A stretch of 64,000 bases of DNA, taken from JABSOG01 sp041583135. GTDB lineage: Bacteria > Pseudomonadota > Gammaproteobacteria > Enterobacterales > Alteromonadaceae. The stretch is from positions 45,006 through 109,005 of the forward strand of contig JBFHGJ010000007.1 of the NCBI GenBank assembly GCA_041583135.1, read 5' to 3'. A program made the translations under genes and the position numbers. Numbering within the stretch: the stretch's first letter is position 1; each line of letters begins with the position of its first letter. The notes below the pieces were generated by a model. That model did not search any database. It was not told the origin of the DNA and saw only the letters and a list, made by a program, of their open reading frames with translations. Shown here piece by piece: positions 7,012-16,498 of this stretch.

Positions 7012-8789
7012 TGACAACCACTGTAAATTTTTCTGAACTGAACTTAAAACCCGAGATTGTCAAAGCGGTCACCGAACTCGGTTATGAAACCCCGTCGCCA
7101 ATTCAGGCGTCAACCATTCCTTTGATCTTGGAAAACAAAGACATTATCGGCCAAGCACAAACCGGTACCGGTAAGACCGCCGCTTTTGCATTGCCGGTAT
7201 TGAGCCAAATTGACCTGTCAAAACATTTGCCGCAAGTGATTGTGATGTGTCCGACCCGTGAGTTGGCTATTCAGGTTTCTGAAGCGTTCCAAGCCTATGC
7301 GCGCTATTTTTCCGGCTTTCATGTGTTGCCGATTTATGGCGGTCAGTCCTATTCACAACAGATCAATGCCTTAAAACGTGGCGTTCACGTGGTTGTGGGT
7401 ACGCCGGGCAGGGTACTTGACCACCTTGAAAAAGGCACTCTAAAACTTGATGGCATCAAAACCCTTATTTTAGATGAAGCCGACGAAATGCTGCGCATGG
7501 GCTTTATCGAAGACATCGAAACCATTATGGAAGCGGCGCCTGAGAATTGTCAAAAGACCATGTTCTCTGCGACGATGCCAGCGCCGATTGCCAAAATTGC
7601 CAGAGAGTATTTGAAATCGCCACAAGAGGTGAAGATCGCGTCTAAGACCTCTACTGTTGAGCGTATCGACCAACAGTTTTTGATGTTGCGCAACAATCAA
7701 AAGCTCGATGCTTTGACCCGTATTTTGGAAGCGGAAGAATATGAAGGCTGTATTATTTTCGTGAGAACCCGTTCTTTGACCGTTGAGTTGTCGGAAAAGC
7801 TCGAAGCCCGTGGTCATGCCGTATCGCCTATTAATGGTGATATGAACCAGGCGACTCGCGAGCAGACCATTCGCCGCTTGAAATCCGGCAATTTGGATAT
7901 TGTTATTGCCACTGACGTTGCCGCTCGTGGTCTTGATGTTGACCGTATCACCTTGGTTATCAACTACGATATTCCGTTGGATACCGAGGCCTATGTGCAC
8001 CGAATTGGCCGTACCGGTCGTGCCGGTCGTACTGGTAAGGCGATTTTGTTGACCACCCCACGGGAAAAACGTCTGTTGTTTGCCATCGAGCGAGCCACCA
8101 AGCAGAAGCTTTCACCAATGAAGGTGCCGACCTCTGATGCCATTGCACAGCGCCGTGCCGATAACTTCTCGTCTCAAGTGGCCGAAGTGTTGGGTGATAC
8201 GCCGTTGCAGTTTTATCAAGAGTTCGGCGAAATGCTGATGGACAAGCTTGAGGTATCTAAATCTGAGCTGATTGGTGCGCTTATCTACATGGCTCAGACA
8301 CAGGCGCCGCTGCAGGTCGATATGAACGACTTTCAATCGCTTGAGGTGTATCGCGACGATAAGCCTCGTGATAAAGAGCGCGCGCCACGCGAGCGTCGTG
8401 ATGATTCCAACAAGCAAACCTATCGTATCGAAGTCGGACGTGACCATGGTGTGCAGGTATCTGATATTGTAGGTGCCATTGCCAATGAAGCACGCATTGA
8501 TGCCCGTTCAATCGGTCGCATCAAGTTGCATGATGACTACAGTACTGTAGACTTGCCAAAAGATCTGCCGGCTAAGGCGCTTGATCACCTCAAAGGCGTG
8601 TACGTTCGTAAGCGTCAAATCAACATCAGCGCCGTGGAAGGTCATGGCGGTGGTGGCGGTGGTGGCGGTGGTGGCGAGATGCGTCGCCCTCGTCGTGGTG
8701 ATGACAACCGCTCTGAAAGACGCTTCGATAAAGATCGTGGTCGTTCAGACAAAAAGCGCAGCTTCTCTGCCCGCAGAACTGATCGCTAA
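7011..8789 (+). CDS. deaD: DEAD-box ATP-dependent RNA helicase DeaD/CsdA
   Basis: Cold-shock-type helicase acting in 50S ribosome assembly and mRNA turnover. Motifs run in order: Q motif near 28-32, TGTGKT Walker A at 51-56, LDEADEML near 153-160, SAT in TMFSATMP, and HRIGRTGRAGRTG (motif VI). After the RecA cores there is a DeaD-type dimerisation segment and a DbpA-like RNA-binding domain (IEVGRDHGVQVSDIVGAI), then a run of ten glycines and an Arg/Gly-rich basic tail. The glycine run is encoded by imperfect GGTGGC repeats near 8643-8678. It overlaps rluB by one base and ends 5 bp before the next gene. Confidence 0.95.
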   Translation: MTTTVNFSELNLKPEIVKAVTELGYETPSPIQASTIPLILENKDIIGQAQTGTGKTAAFALPVLSQIDLSKHLPQVIVMCPTRELAIQVSEAFQAYARYFSGFHVLPIYGGQSYSQQINALKRGVHVVVGTPGRVLDHLEKGTLKLDGIKTLILDEADEMLRMGFIEDIETIMEAAPENCQKTMFSATMPAPIAKIAREYLKSPQEVKIASKTSTVERIDQQFLMLRNNQKLDALTRILEAEEYEGCIIFVRTRSLTVELSEKLEARGHAVSPINGDMNQATREQTIRRLKSGNLDIVIATDVAARGLDVDRITLVINYDIPLDTEAYVHRIGRTGRAGRTGKAILLTTPREKRLLFAIERATKQKLSPMKVPTSDAIAQRRADNFSSQVAEVLGDTPLQFYQEFGEMLMDKLEVSKSELIGALIYMAQTQAPLQVDMNDFQSLEVYRDDKPRDKERAPRERRDDSNKQTYRIEVGRDHGVQVSDIVGAIANEARIDARSIGRIKLHDDYSTVDLPKDLPAKALDHLKGVYVRKRQINISAVEGHGGGGGGGGGGEMRRPRRGDDNRSERRFDKDRGRSDKKRSFSARRTDR

Positions 8790-8794
8790 TATCG

Positions 8795-9949
8795 ATGGGA
8801 CCACTTAAAGGGGTCAAAGTGCTCGATTTGTCCCGCATTCTTGCGGGGCCTTGGGCCACACAGGTACTGGCTGATTTTGGTGCCGAGGTGTGGAAAGTTG
8901 AGCGCCCCGGCGTCGGTGATGACACCAGAAGCTGGGGACCCCCTTATTTTAATAGTTCCAATGGCGAAACCGCGCCACAATCTGCCTACTTTTTAAGTGC
9001 CAATCGCGGCAAACACTCCCTTTGTTTAGACATTACCAATCCTGCCGAAAGAAAGAAGCTCTATAAGCTAATTGAACGCGCCGATATTGTGGTTGAAAAC
9101 TTCAAAGTCGGTGGTTTGGCCAAATATCAGCTCGACTACGACAGCGTCAAAGCGCACAAACCCGATATTATTTATTGCTCTATTACCGGCTTTGGTCAAA
9201 CAGGTCCTGATGCCGCCAACGCAGGTTATGATGCGATGGTGCAAGCCAGAGGTGGCTTGATGAGTATCACAGGAGAGCCGGAGCAGGCGCAAAAGGTCGG
9301 TGTGGCAGTGGCAGACTTAATGACCGGCATGTATGCGGTCAGCGGCATTTTGGCGGCGCTTCACCATCGCAATCAAACCGGTGAAGGTCAATATATTGAT
9401 CTGGCATTGCTAGACACCCAAGTGGCTTGGCTTGCCAATCAGAATATGAATTATCTGGTGGGTGGCGAAGTGCCCCTGCGTCAAGGAACCGCTCATCCTA
9501 ATATCGTACCTTATCAGGCATTTCATGCCCAAGACGGTGAGTTTATGTTGGCGGTGGGCAATGACAGGCAGTTTACTGACTGTGCCGAGGTGATAGGCTT
9601 GCCTGAGCTGGCTAAAGACAGTCGTTTTATCACCAATGCTCTTAGAGTCAAGAACCGACTAGCGTTGTTGCCGTTGTTGACAGCGCGCTTTGTGCTTAAG
9701 CCGGTAGCGTATTGGCTCGATGCTTTATCTCAGGTAAAAGTACCGTGTGGACCTATCAATAATTTGGCGCAGGTGTTTGAAGATAGGCAAGTGCAGCATC
9801 GTCAGATGCAGTTTGACTTGCCCCATCCCCATCTAGGCTCTGTGCCGATGGTTGCCAATCCGCTGAAGTTTTCTAAAACCCCGATTGAATATCACAAAGC
9901 GCCACCGACTTTAGGGGAAGATAGCGCGCTTTTCGATGATGAGGGTTAG
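8795..9949 (+). CDS. CaiB/BaiF family (class III) CoA-transferase
   Basis: Class III CoA-transferase; moves CoA between carboxylic acids through an aspartyl intermediate. The N-terminus GVKVLDLSRILAGPWATQVLADFGAEVWKVERPG is the family signature. The catalytic Asp is likely in VGVAVADLMTGMYA (about residue 172), followed by GEGQYIDLALLD. At 384 residues it has normal length. The acyl substrate cannot be inferred: close families act on formyl-, succinyl- or itaconyl/mesaconyl-CoA. It starts 5 bp after deaD, so it is probably cotranscribed with an RNA helicase for no obvious functional reason, and its stop overlaps the convergent ansA by 4 bp. Confidence 0.88.
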   Translation: MGPLKGVKVLDLSRILAGPWATQVLADFGAEVWKVERPGVGDDTRSWGPPYFNSSNGETAPQSAYFLSANRGKHSLCLDITNPAERKKLYKLIERADIVVENFKVGGLAKYQLDYDSVKAHKPDIIYCSITGFGQTGPDAANAGYDAMVQARGGLMSITGEPEQAQKVGVAVADLMTGMYAVSGILAALHHRNQTGEGQYIDLALLDTQVAWLANQNMNYLVGGEVPLRQGTAHPNIVPYQAFHAQDGEFMLAVGNDRQFTDCAEVIGLPELAKDSRFITNALRVKNRLALLPLLTARFVLKPVAYWLDALSQVKVPCGPINNLAQVFEDRQVQHRQMQFDLPHPHLGSVPMVANPLKFSKTPIEYHKAPPTLGEDSALFDDEG

Positions 9950-10962
9950 GCGCTCAGTTCACCGCGTAAACTGGTTTGCATCATCTGTTTAACGCTCTCT
10001 AAGCTCAAGTTTTGACTCAATAGATAATGCAGCTTGGTCAAAGTGGCCTCTAATGTCATATCAAAACCACTGATCACACCGACTTCTTTTAATGCATTGC
10101 CGGTAGCGTAACCGTCCATATTGACTCTGCCTTGTGAGCATTGGGTGCGATTGACGACGATGATACCGTTGTCTGAGGCATTTTTCAGTAGCGCTAAAAA
10201 CGCCTCGTCTTGCGGCGCGTTGCCAACACCATAGCTTTGAATGATCAGCGCCTTGACCGGCTGCTCGATAATATTGCTGATCACCTCGGTTGATATCCCC
10301 GGATACAAATGCACCACACCGATGGGTTGGGGTTTGATTTTTGCCACGTTGAGTGGAATGTTGAGCTGGGCCTGCTGAGTTATTTTGCCTTCGATTAGGC
10401 GAATGTTGATCCCCACTTCAATCAGCTCGGGAAAGTTTTTCGAGGCAAAGGCACCAAAGCCGTCGGCATGTATTTTGGTGGTGCGGTTGCCGCGATAGAG
10501 TTTATTGTCAAAGTATAAGCCCACTTCATTGACTGGATAGTTGGCGGCAATATACAAAGATTCCAGCAAGTTGATATGGCCGTCAGAGCGTAACTCAGAT
10601 AGCGGGATCTGCGAGCCGGTGACAATAATCGGTTTGGTGAGACCATCGAACATAAATGACAAGGCCGAGGCGGTAAACGACATGGTATCGGTGCCATGGA
10701 GGACAATAAAACCGTCATAGTGGTCGTAACGGCTATGAATGTCGTCGGCTATCTTTTGCCAATGATGCGGGGTCATATTGGCCGAATCGATTAGCGGCGA
10801 ATATTCGTGAATATCGAACAGCGGCATTTCTTCTCGGAAAAACTCTGGCATATTGCCGATACAACGGGTTAAAAAGCCTGAGGTCGGGACATAACCATGA
10901 GCGGATTTTTCCATACCGATGGTGCCGCCGGTATAGGCGATATAAATGCGTTTACGGGTCAT
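9946..10962 (-). CDS. ansA: L-asparaginase I, cytoplasmic
   Basis: Hydrolyses asparagine to aspartate and ammonia. The first catalytic threonine lies in AYTGGTIGMEKS (residues about 9-20), and the second Thr-Asp pair in IVLHGTDTMSFTASALSF. GSQIPLSELRSDGHINL is typical of the type I enzyme. There is no signal peptide and 338 residues matches E. coli AnsA. It is convergent with the CoA-transferase (4-bp overlap) and sits 52 bp downstream of a hydrolase gene on the same strand. Confidence 0.94.
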   Translation of the reverse strand: MTRKRIYIAYTGGTIGMEKSAHGYVPTSGFLTRCIGNMPEFFREEMPLFDIHEYSPLIDSANMTPHHWQKIADDIHSRYDHYDGFIVLHGTDTMSFTASALSFMFDGLTKPIIVTGSQIPLSELRSDGHINLLESLYIAANYPVNEVGLYFDNKLYRGNRTTKIHADGFGAFASKNFPELIEVGINIRLIEGKITQQAQLNIPLNVAKIKPQPIGVVHLYPGISTEVISNIIEQPVKALIIQSYGVGNAPQDEAFLALLKNASDNGIIVVNRTQCSQGRVNMDGYATGNALKEVGVISGFDMTLEATLTKLHYLLSQNLSLESVKQMMQTSLRGELSA

Positions 10963-11014
10963 TGCGCTGGCTGATCTAAGAGGAAAATTGCGCTTAGTTT
11001 ATCCCACCGGTTGG

Positions 11015-11707
11015 CTATTGAGAAGGGGTGATAAACGTGCTGATGTATTTGGCGCAATCATCTGGCTGTGCTTGTACAATGAAGTGCGGTCCTTGGATGG
11101 TTGCAATCTGTAAATCTGGGCATAATCGGTGAAATAAACTCGGGTGCTTTCGACCTATTAAGAAGTCTTGAGCAGCATCTAGGTAAAGACAAGGCTGTGA
11201 GAGCTTTACGTTAGGCACTGTAAGCTGAGCCATCTGCTTTAAGCGAAATGCGATAAGCTCGGCGGGTAATTCGTCTATCACTTGCCAAAATTGCTCAATT
11301 AAGTCGCTATCGGCATTTTTGCCCAATAGCAAGCGCCGAGTAAGGCTATCGGCCAATCTAAAGCGTTTTAATGCTTTCCATGGCAGTTTGGCGGCAAGGC
11401 TGGGCAACAACGCTCGCGGCGGCTGTAGAAATGTCGCAGCGAAAATTACTTTTTTGAGGTGTTTAGGCTGGGTTTTGGCGATGTTGTAGGCAATGGGACC
11501 AGAAAAAGATTCTGCCAGTAAATTATAAGGGACGTCTTGTGGCAGTTGCTGCAAAGTCCAATAAATCAATTCGTCGTATCCGAGCAGTTCATCGCTTGGA
11601 TACTTGAGCGTTCTGATGTCTGCGACTTGAGGCGCAAGTGCTTTAATTAAAGGGGCAAAAAGCTGGCTGCTGCCATCCATCCCAGGGAGTAAGACTAGTG
11701 GTGTCAA
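11015..11707 (-). CDS. Alpha/beta-hydrolase fold protein
   Basis: A 230-residue cytoplasmic hydrolase of unknown substrate. LVLLPGMDGSSQLF (residues 4-17) gives the oxyanion-hole region, the nucleophile elbow is probably LLAESFSGPIA (Ser near 66), and the C-terminal catalytic His is likely in IQGPHFIVQAQP. There is no signal sequence. It is upstream of ansA on the same strand and may share its transcript. The 263 bp before the divergent ppiA-like gene hold only a short inverted repeat (TCAGG...CCTGA near 11926-11944). Confidence 0.8.
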   Translation of the reverse strand: MTPLVLLPGMDGSSQLFAPLIKALAPQVADIRTLKYPSDELLGYDELIYWTLQQLPQDVPYNLLAESFSGPIAYNIAKTQPKHLKKVIFAATFLQPPRALLPSLAAKLPWKALKRFRLADSLTRRLLLGKNADSDLIEQFWQVIDELPAELIAFRLKQMAQLTVPNVKLSQPCLYLDAAQDFLIGRKHPSLFHRLCPDLQIATIQGPHFIVQAQPDDCAKYISTFITPSQ

Positions 11708-11970
11708 TTTAGCTCAGATCTCAAAAAACGACTGTAGTGCAATGAGGCTATGCTTTTGTCGCTGCCGCTTCAAGCTAAATCTGCTACTTCAAAGGTTTGC
11801 TTAAGACGAGACTCGACATATACTAGGGCCTGATTAACTTTCAAGTTTGCAGCGTCAATCCGCTACAGTGCTCACGACGAGTAAAGTGACATTTGCCTGG
11901 TAAACGAGAAAGCAACCTTCAGTGTCAGGGCGCTGCGTCCTGATCATAATCTAACAACAATGAGGACTCT

Positions 11971-12636
11971 ATGAAGGCCAAAAGTTCAATGGTTAAGGTG
12001 ATGCAGCTGTGCACCATGATGTGTTTTGCTCTCGCCCTAGGAGGCTGTTTCGGACAAGATCCGGCGATTGCCAAACTGGATGACTTTATCGCTGAGAAAA
12101 AGATCGATAAAAGTCAAACTGGCTGGAAAACCAAATTGCCTAAACCACCTAAAGTCGCCTTTAGCGCGGATAAAAAATACTTCTGGGATCTACAAACCAA
12201 CAAAGGTAAGATTTCGATTGAGTTTGATCACATCAATGCGCCAATGCATGTTTCAAGCACTGCCTATTTGACCCGCTTGGGTTTTTATGATGATTTGCTG
12301 TTTCATCGTGTGATCCCCGGTTTTATGGCCCAAGGTGGCGACCCTAAAGGTAACGGTACCGGAAGCCCTGGTTATATGTATCCCGGTGAATTCAACAACA
12401 CTGGCAAACATGATAAGCCGGGTATCTTAAGCATGGCTAACCGTGGTCCCAACACCGACGGTAGTCAGTTCTTTATCACCTTTGTACCAACGCCACACCT
12501 AAACGGCAGACATACTGTGTTTGGCCATGTGGTTGAGGGGATGGATACCTTAAAGGGTTTAGAAACCTTTGGTTCGCCGACCGGTAAAACCAAAGAGCCG
12601 CTAAAGATTGTTAAAGCGACCATTCGCGTCCAATAG
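11971..12636 (+). CDS. Lipoprotein cyclophilin-type peptidyl-prolyl isomerase
   Basis: Cyclophilin-domain prolyl isomerase. The N-terminus has a hydrophobic signal with a lipobox ending LGGC (Cys26); the following residue is Phe, not Asp, which predicts outer-membrane sorting. A charged linker (residues 27-65) leads to the isomerase domain with LFHRVIPGFMAQGGDPKGNGTGSPGY and SMANRGPNTDGSQFFIT, carrying the Arg, Gln and Phe active-site residues. A GAGG site lies 5 nt before the ATG. Periplasmic PpiA-like proteins are usually plain secreted enzymes; this one is membrane-anchored. Confidence 0.9.
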   Translation: MKAKSSMVKVMQLCTMMCFALALGGCFGQDPAIAKLDDFIAEKKIDKSQTGWKTKLPKPPKVAFSADKKYFWDLQTNKGKISIEFDHINAPMHVSSTAYLTRLGFYDDLLFHRVIPGFMAQGGDPKGNGTGSPGYMYPGEFNNTGKHDKPGILSMANRGPNTDGSQFFITFVPTPHLNGRHTVFGHVVEGMDTLKGLETFGSPTGKTKEPLKIVKATIRVQ

Positions 12637-12696
12637 CAGGGCAACAGGCAAGCAGAGTTTATCTTGTGGCGCAGACTCGCGACCTAAGATAACCCC

Positions 12697-13998
12697 CTAG
12701 GCAACAAAAAGCCGCTGATGCATTTTGGCGGCATATTCATCAGTCATCCCCGAGATATAGTCACAGATCACCCGCGTTGGGTTTTGCCCTGAATCTTGGG
12801 CACTCAGCCAGCGTTTACGAGTGTTTAACGGCAACAGCACTTGTGGATCTGAGGCAAAGGCTGCAAATAAGTCCATCACAATCTGCTGACCTTTAAAGCG
12901 GGTTTGCTGTATTTCCGGCTTTTTGATCACGTACTCAAAGACAAAGCGCTTGAGTACCTCGAGTATGTGTTGTTGCGCTTCGCCGAGTTTGGCGTTATAG
13001 CGCAAAAGCTCACTGTCAAAGCGTGCATCGGTCTGATATAGCTCGACGGCAGTGATCAATACGTTGACCAACAAACCAATGGCTTCTTTTCTTAAGTGAT
13101 GCTCATCGAATAATTTTTCGCTGACCACTGCTGTCAAACGATATATGCTGGGGTCATCTAGCGCCTTAAACTGCGCGATAGCTTCGTCATACCAGAGTTC
13201 TTTCGGAATGTTACCGACTACGATGGCATCTTCTAAGTCATGTACGCCATAGGCGATATCGTCGGCTATTTCCATAATCGATGCGTCCAACGACTTAAAC
13301 CGGGTTTTACTATGAAGACGGGGATCGTCCGGGGTGTCAAAAGATTGAAAATATCGGGCGTCTTGCTCGCTCAAACCGGCAAATATCCAATCGAGTACCC
13401 CTTGGTCATCATCAAATACCCCCTTAGGCGGCTTCCACTGATCCGCCTCAAAAAAGCGTTGGTGCTGAGCCGGTTGTGATTTGGCGTGCAACCTGCCGAT
13501 GGTATTGGGATATTTCAATAGCCCCAATAGGGTTCGACGGGTCATATTCATACCAAAGTGCTCGGTGTAAGGCTCCAAGACTGCCAATAGCCGTAAGGTC
13601 TGGCCGTTACCTTCAAAACCGCCGTCATTACGCATCATATAATGTAACGCGACTTCGCCACCGTGACCAAAAGGCGGGTGGCCGATGTCATGAGCCAAAC
13701 ACAAAGATTCAATCAACTTGTCATCCAGTGCCAACTGTTGGCACTGCTCGGGAAACTTACGTTGCAGCTGTGCGAGCAAGCCACTTCCGACCTGAGATAC
13801 CTCAAGCGAGTGGGTCAGGCGGGTACGATAAAAGTCATTTTGACCGACGGTAAGGATCTGGGTTTTTGCCTGTAGCCGACGAAAGGCGGCACTGTGTAAG
13901 ATGCGCGCCTTATCGCGTTCAAATGGACTGCGGTGATCGTTGACCCGCTCATAGTCGGTATTGCTGCGCCTTTGTGTCCAGATCTGCTGTGCGGTCAA
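12697..13998 (-). CDS. dgt: dGTPase-like HD-domain deoxynucleoside triphosphohydrolase
   Basis: HD-superfamily enzyme that removes triphosphate from dNTPs. Metal ligands appear in RTRLTHSLEVSQVGSG and in the HD motif SLCLAHDIGHPPFGHGGE; EIADDIAYGVHDLED supplies the final Asp. I place the start at TTG 13998 because AGGAG lies 7 nt upstream; the reading frame extends to 14043 but that would overlap alaA and has no binding site. This gives 433 residues. It belongs to the dGTPase-like group also found in Shewanella and lies 13 bp downstream of alaA on the same strand, probably one unit. Confidence 0.88.
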   Translation of the reverse strand: MTAQQIWTQRRSNTDYERVNDHRSPFERDKARILHSAAFRRLQAKTQILTVGQNDFYRTRLTHSLEVSQVGSGLLAQLQRKFPEQCQQLALDDKLIESLCLAHDIGHPPFGHGGEVALHYMMRNDGGFEGNGQTLRLLAVLEPYTEHFGMNMTRRTLLGLLKYPNTIGRLHAKSQPAQHQRFFEADQWKPPKGVFDDDQGVLDWIFAGLSEQDARYFQSFDTPDDPRLHSKTRFKSLDASIMEIADDIAYGVHDLEDAIVVGNIPKELWYDEAIAQFKALDDPSIYRLTAVVSEKLFDEHHLRKEAIGLLVNVLITAVELYQTDARFDSELLRYNAKLGEAQQHILEVLKRFVFEYVIKKPEIQQTRFKGQQIVMDLFAAFASDPQVLLPLNTRKRWLSAQDSGQNPTRVICDYISGMTDEYAAKMHQRLFVA

Positions 13999-14011
13999 AA
14001 TCAAACTCCTG

Positions 14012-15226
14012 TTATTGTCGGTATGATTGCAAGAAGTGACCAAGGGATTCGATGGCCTGTTGGAGATCTTCTAAGTGCGGCAAAAACACAATACGGAAGT
14101 GGTCTGGCTGTGGATAGTTAAACCCTCGACCGTGGACCAACAGCACTTTCTTCTCGGTTAAAAAGTCTAATACGAACTTTTCATCGTTATGAATATTGAA
14201 TTGCTTTACATCAATCTTAGGAAATAGGTACATCGCTCCTTTGGGCCTGACACAACTCAAGCCGTCGATGGCGTTGATCATTTTCCAACTGGCATCCATC
14301 TGGTCGTATAACCGGCCGCCGGGCACTACCAACTGATTGATACTCTGATAACCACCTAACGCGGTTTGAATGGCGTGTTGGCAAGGGACATTGGCGCACA
14401 AGCGCATCGAGGCCAGCATATCGAGCGCCTCAATGTATTCTTCCGCTAAATAGTGTGGGCCTGAAACGACCAGCCAACCGGCTCTAAAGCCGGCAATGCG
14501 GTAGTTTTTGGAAAGGCCGCCAAAGGTTAAAATGGTAATATCATCACACAATGAGGCTATCGAGGTGTGCACGGCGCCGTCATATAGAACTTTGTCATAA
14601 ATTTCATCGGAGAAGATGATAAGCCCGTGGGCTCTGGCAACATCAATCACCTGCTCGAGGAAGCTCTGTGGATAAACTGCGCCGGTCGGATTATTGGGGT
14701 TGATCAGAACTATCCCTTTGGTGTGAGGGGTGATCTTGGCTTTGATATCATCGATGTCAGGCATCCAGTCCGATTGCTCGTCGCAAATATAATGCACCGC
14801 TTTGCCCCCGCTTAAATTGACCGCTGCGGTCCATAGGGGGTAATCGGGCGCTGGGACAAGGATCTCATCACCACCGTTGAGCAGCCCCTGCATACTCATC
14901 ATGATCAGCTCACTGACGCCATTGCCGATGTAGATATCGTCAACGCCGACCTTGTGCACCCCTTTTTGTTGATAATATTGCATTACTGCAACGCGCGCCG
15001 AGTAGATGCCGTTTGCATCTGAATACCCTTGCGCCGTCGGTAGATTGTGAATGACGTCTTTTAAAATATCATCTGGTGCATCAAAACCGAAAGGGGCAGG
15101 GTTACCGATGTTAAGTTTGAGGATCTTGTGACCTTCGTCTTCTAGCTGTCTGGCTTTTTTGTGTACCGTACCGCGAATATCGTAACAGACACCGTGAAGT
15201 TTTTTCGATTTTTTGATCCTTTGCAT
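14012..15226 (-). CDS. alaA: Glutamate-pyruvate aminotransferase AlaA
   Basis: PLP-dependent class I aminotransferase that makes alanine from pyruvate and glutamate. Residues LKLNIGNPAPFGFDAPDDI near the N-terminus match E. coli AlaA. NPNNPTGAVYP and the Schiff-base lysine in FGGLSKNYRIAGFRAGW (Lys near 241) complete the active site, with a C-terminal FRIVFLP arginine that binds the substrate carboxylate. 404 residues is the normal length. It is followed closely by dgt. Confidence 0.94.
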   Translation of the reverse strand: MQRIKKSKKLHGVCYDIRGTVHKKARQLEDEGHKILKLNIGNPAPFGFDAPDDILKDVIHNLPTAQGYSDANGIYSARVAVMQYYQQKGVHKVGVDDIYIGNGVSELIMMSMQGLLNGGDEILVPAPDYPLWTAAVNLSGGKAVHYICDEQSDWMPDIDDIKAKITPHTKGIVLINPNNPTGAVYPQSFLEQVIDVARAHGLIIFSDEIYDKVLYDGAVHTSIASLCDDITILTFGGLSKNYRIAGFRAGWLVVSGPHYLAEEYIEALDMLASMRLCANVPCQHAIQTALGGYQSINQLVVPGGRLYDQMDASWKMINAIDGLSCVRPKGAMYLFPKIDVKQFNIHNDEKFVLDFLTEKKVLLVHGRGFNYPQPDHFRIVFLPHLEDLQQAIESLGHFLQSYRQ

Positions 15227-15424
15227 AACACCCTACATATTCGTACTAAATTGGTTGTGAATGGACTGGTTAACTGGTTGATTCAACGAGTTTGCTCTTT
15301 TTTCTAACAAAAATAAATGTCGATTTGTGTGAATTGGACAAGAATTTTTGCAATTTCGCAGTGGTCAGAGGGCACGAATAGGAGATATGCTTAAAATTCG
15401 AGCTTGTATTTGCCGGAGTGATTT

Positions 15425-16012
15425 ATGCCTTTACCCTTATTGTTGCTCGGCGCTGCCTCTTTTGTTGGTGCCGCATTGACTGTCGATCACTTAAATGAAC
15501 AGCGGAGAAACAGAGAAAGCAAGCGAATGGACAAGGATGACCTAGATCTTTACCTTGAAGGCAGCGAGGCGGCGCTAAAGCTTCCTTCGGAAGTGTTGAC
15601 CTCAGATATCTTGGTCAAGCCGGTACCCGGTGCCATTGTCAGCTGCTCGGTGTTTAGTGCGTTTGACCATACGGGTATTTGGCTGGATGAGCAAACCATA
15701 GTTGAACTGCATGGCACAGGCTTGATTAAAGGGGTCACGCCAGCGCGCTTTTTGTCCAAGCGCAGTGGCAATGCCATCTTCGTTGCCTGTGATTCCAAAG
15801 GTGAGCCTTTGACTATCGCCGGTGCGTTTGAGCGCAGTGTGGGCGAGATCTACAATTTTCGTGAATATGACTTTATCGACAACAACTGTTATCGCTTTAC
15901 TTGGTATTGTGCCAGTGGCGAAGATAAGGTGATCAAAAGCTTTAACGACTTTAATCGCACCCTGGCACAGCACCATGGCAAAACCGTGTATTGGGATAGA
16001 GCGGATATGTAA
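15425..16012 (+). CDS. LRAT-like NlpC/P60-superfamily protein, membrane-anchored
   Basis: A 195-residue protein with a short hydrophobic N-terminus (PLPLLLLGAASFVGAALTV) and a cytosolic-type domain resembling lecithin:retinol acyltransferase-like proteins. The supporting pattern is His82 in FDHTGIW, His96 in ELHGTG and Cys155 in DNNCYRF, the spacing expected for the LRAT His-His-Cys site. Such bacterial proteins may be acyltransferases or hydrolases; no substrate can be named. CCGGAG gives a good binding site before the ATG. It is followed at 87 bp by a CheY-like gene. Confidence 0.72.
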   Translation: MPLPLLLLGAASFVGAALTVDHLNEQRRNRESKRMDKDDLDLYLEGSEAALKLPSEVLTSDILVKPVPGAIVSCSVFSAFDHTGIWLDEQTIVELHGTGLIKGVTPARFLSKRSGNAIFVACDSKGEPLTIAGAFERSVGEIYNFREYDFIDNNCYRFTWYCASGEDKVIKSFNDFNRTLAQHHGKTVYWDRADM

Positions 16013-16099
16013 TCGAAACTTGAATTGGGCATTAACACTATTGTTAAAACCATTCTAAAATTACGGGTATTATGTTTATATTGACGACAGGAGTAGTAT

Positions 16100-16486
16100 A
16101 TGTCGAAAATTTTGGCTGTAGATGACCAGTTGACTATCAGAGAATTGGTCAGTGCCGTGCTTGGTAGTAAAGGCCATAGTGTCGATACCGCAGAAGATGG
16201 CGCAAAGGCATTGGTTTTGGCACAAAACAATCAATATGATTTGATCATTTCTGATGTCAACATGCCAAATATGAACGGCATCAGCTTTGTGGCTAAAGCC
16301 CGTCAATTGCCGCATTTAAAATATACGCCTATCCTCATGCTGACCACTGAAAGTGGCGATGCGCTGAAAAATACCGCCAGAAGTGCCGGAGCGTCGGGCT
16401 GGTTGACCAAGCCTTTTGATCCAAATCGTCTGTCTAGCGCGGTGAAAAAATTACTGGCCAAAGCGGCCGAAAAAACCATGTCTTAG
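16100..16486 (+). CDS. CheY-like single-domain response regulator
   Basis: A stand-alone receiver domain of 128 residues. The acidic pair is Asp8-Asp9 (AVDDQ), the phosphoacceptor Asp52 (ISDVNMP), the switch Thr82/83 (LMLTTES) and the conserved Lys104 (LTKPF). There is no output domain. The AGGAG site is 6 nt before the ATG. No histidine kinase or flagellar genes are nearby, so its partner is unknown; the name Che-type is by similarity only. Confidence 0.92.
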   Translation: MSKILAVDDQLTIRELVSAVLGSKGHSVDTAEDGAKALVLAQNNQYDLIISDVNMPNMNGISFVAKARQLPHLKYTPILMLTTESGDALKNTARSAGASGWLTKPFDPNRLSSAVKKLLAKAAEKTMS

Positions 16487-16498
16487 TACGTCAATTTA

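Noticed and set aside
8643..8678. GGTGGC repeats in deaD as a phase-variation tract
   Set aside because: The repeat is imperfect, in units of three and encodes a glycine run; slippage would keep the frame. It looks like an ordinary low-complexity linker.
12659..12693. Inverted repeat TTATCTT...AAGATAA between the ppiA-like and dgt genes as a terminator
   Set aside because: Stem is bulged and mismatched with no U-run; too weak to list as a feature.
15388..15480. Short upstream frame beginning ATGCTTAAAATT before the LRAT-like gene
   Set aside because: Spacing from AGGAG to ATG is only 2 nt and the frame conflicts with the clear start at 15425.
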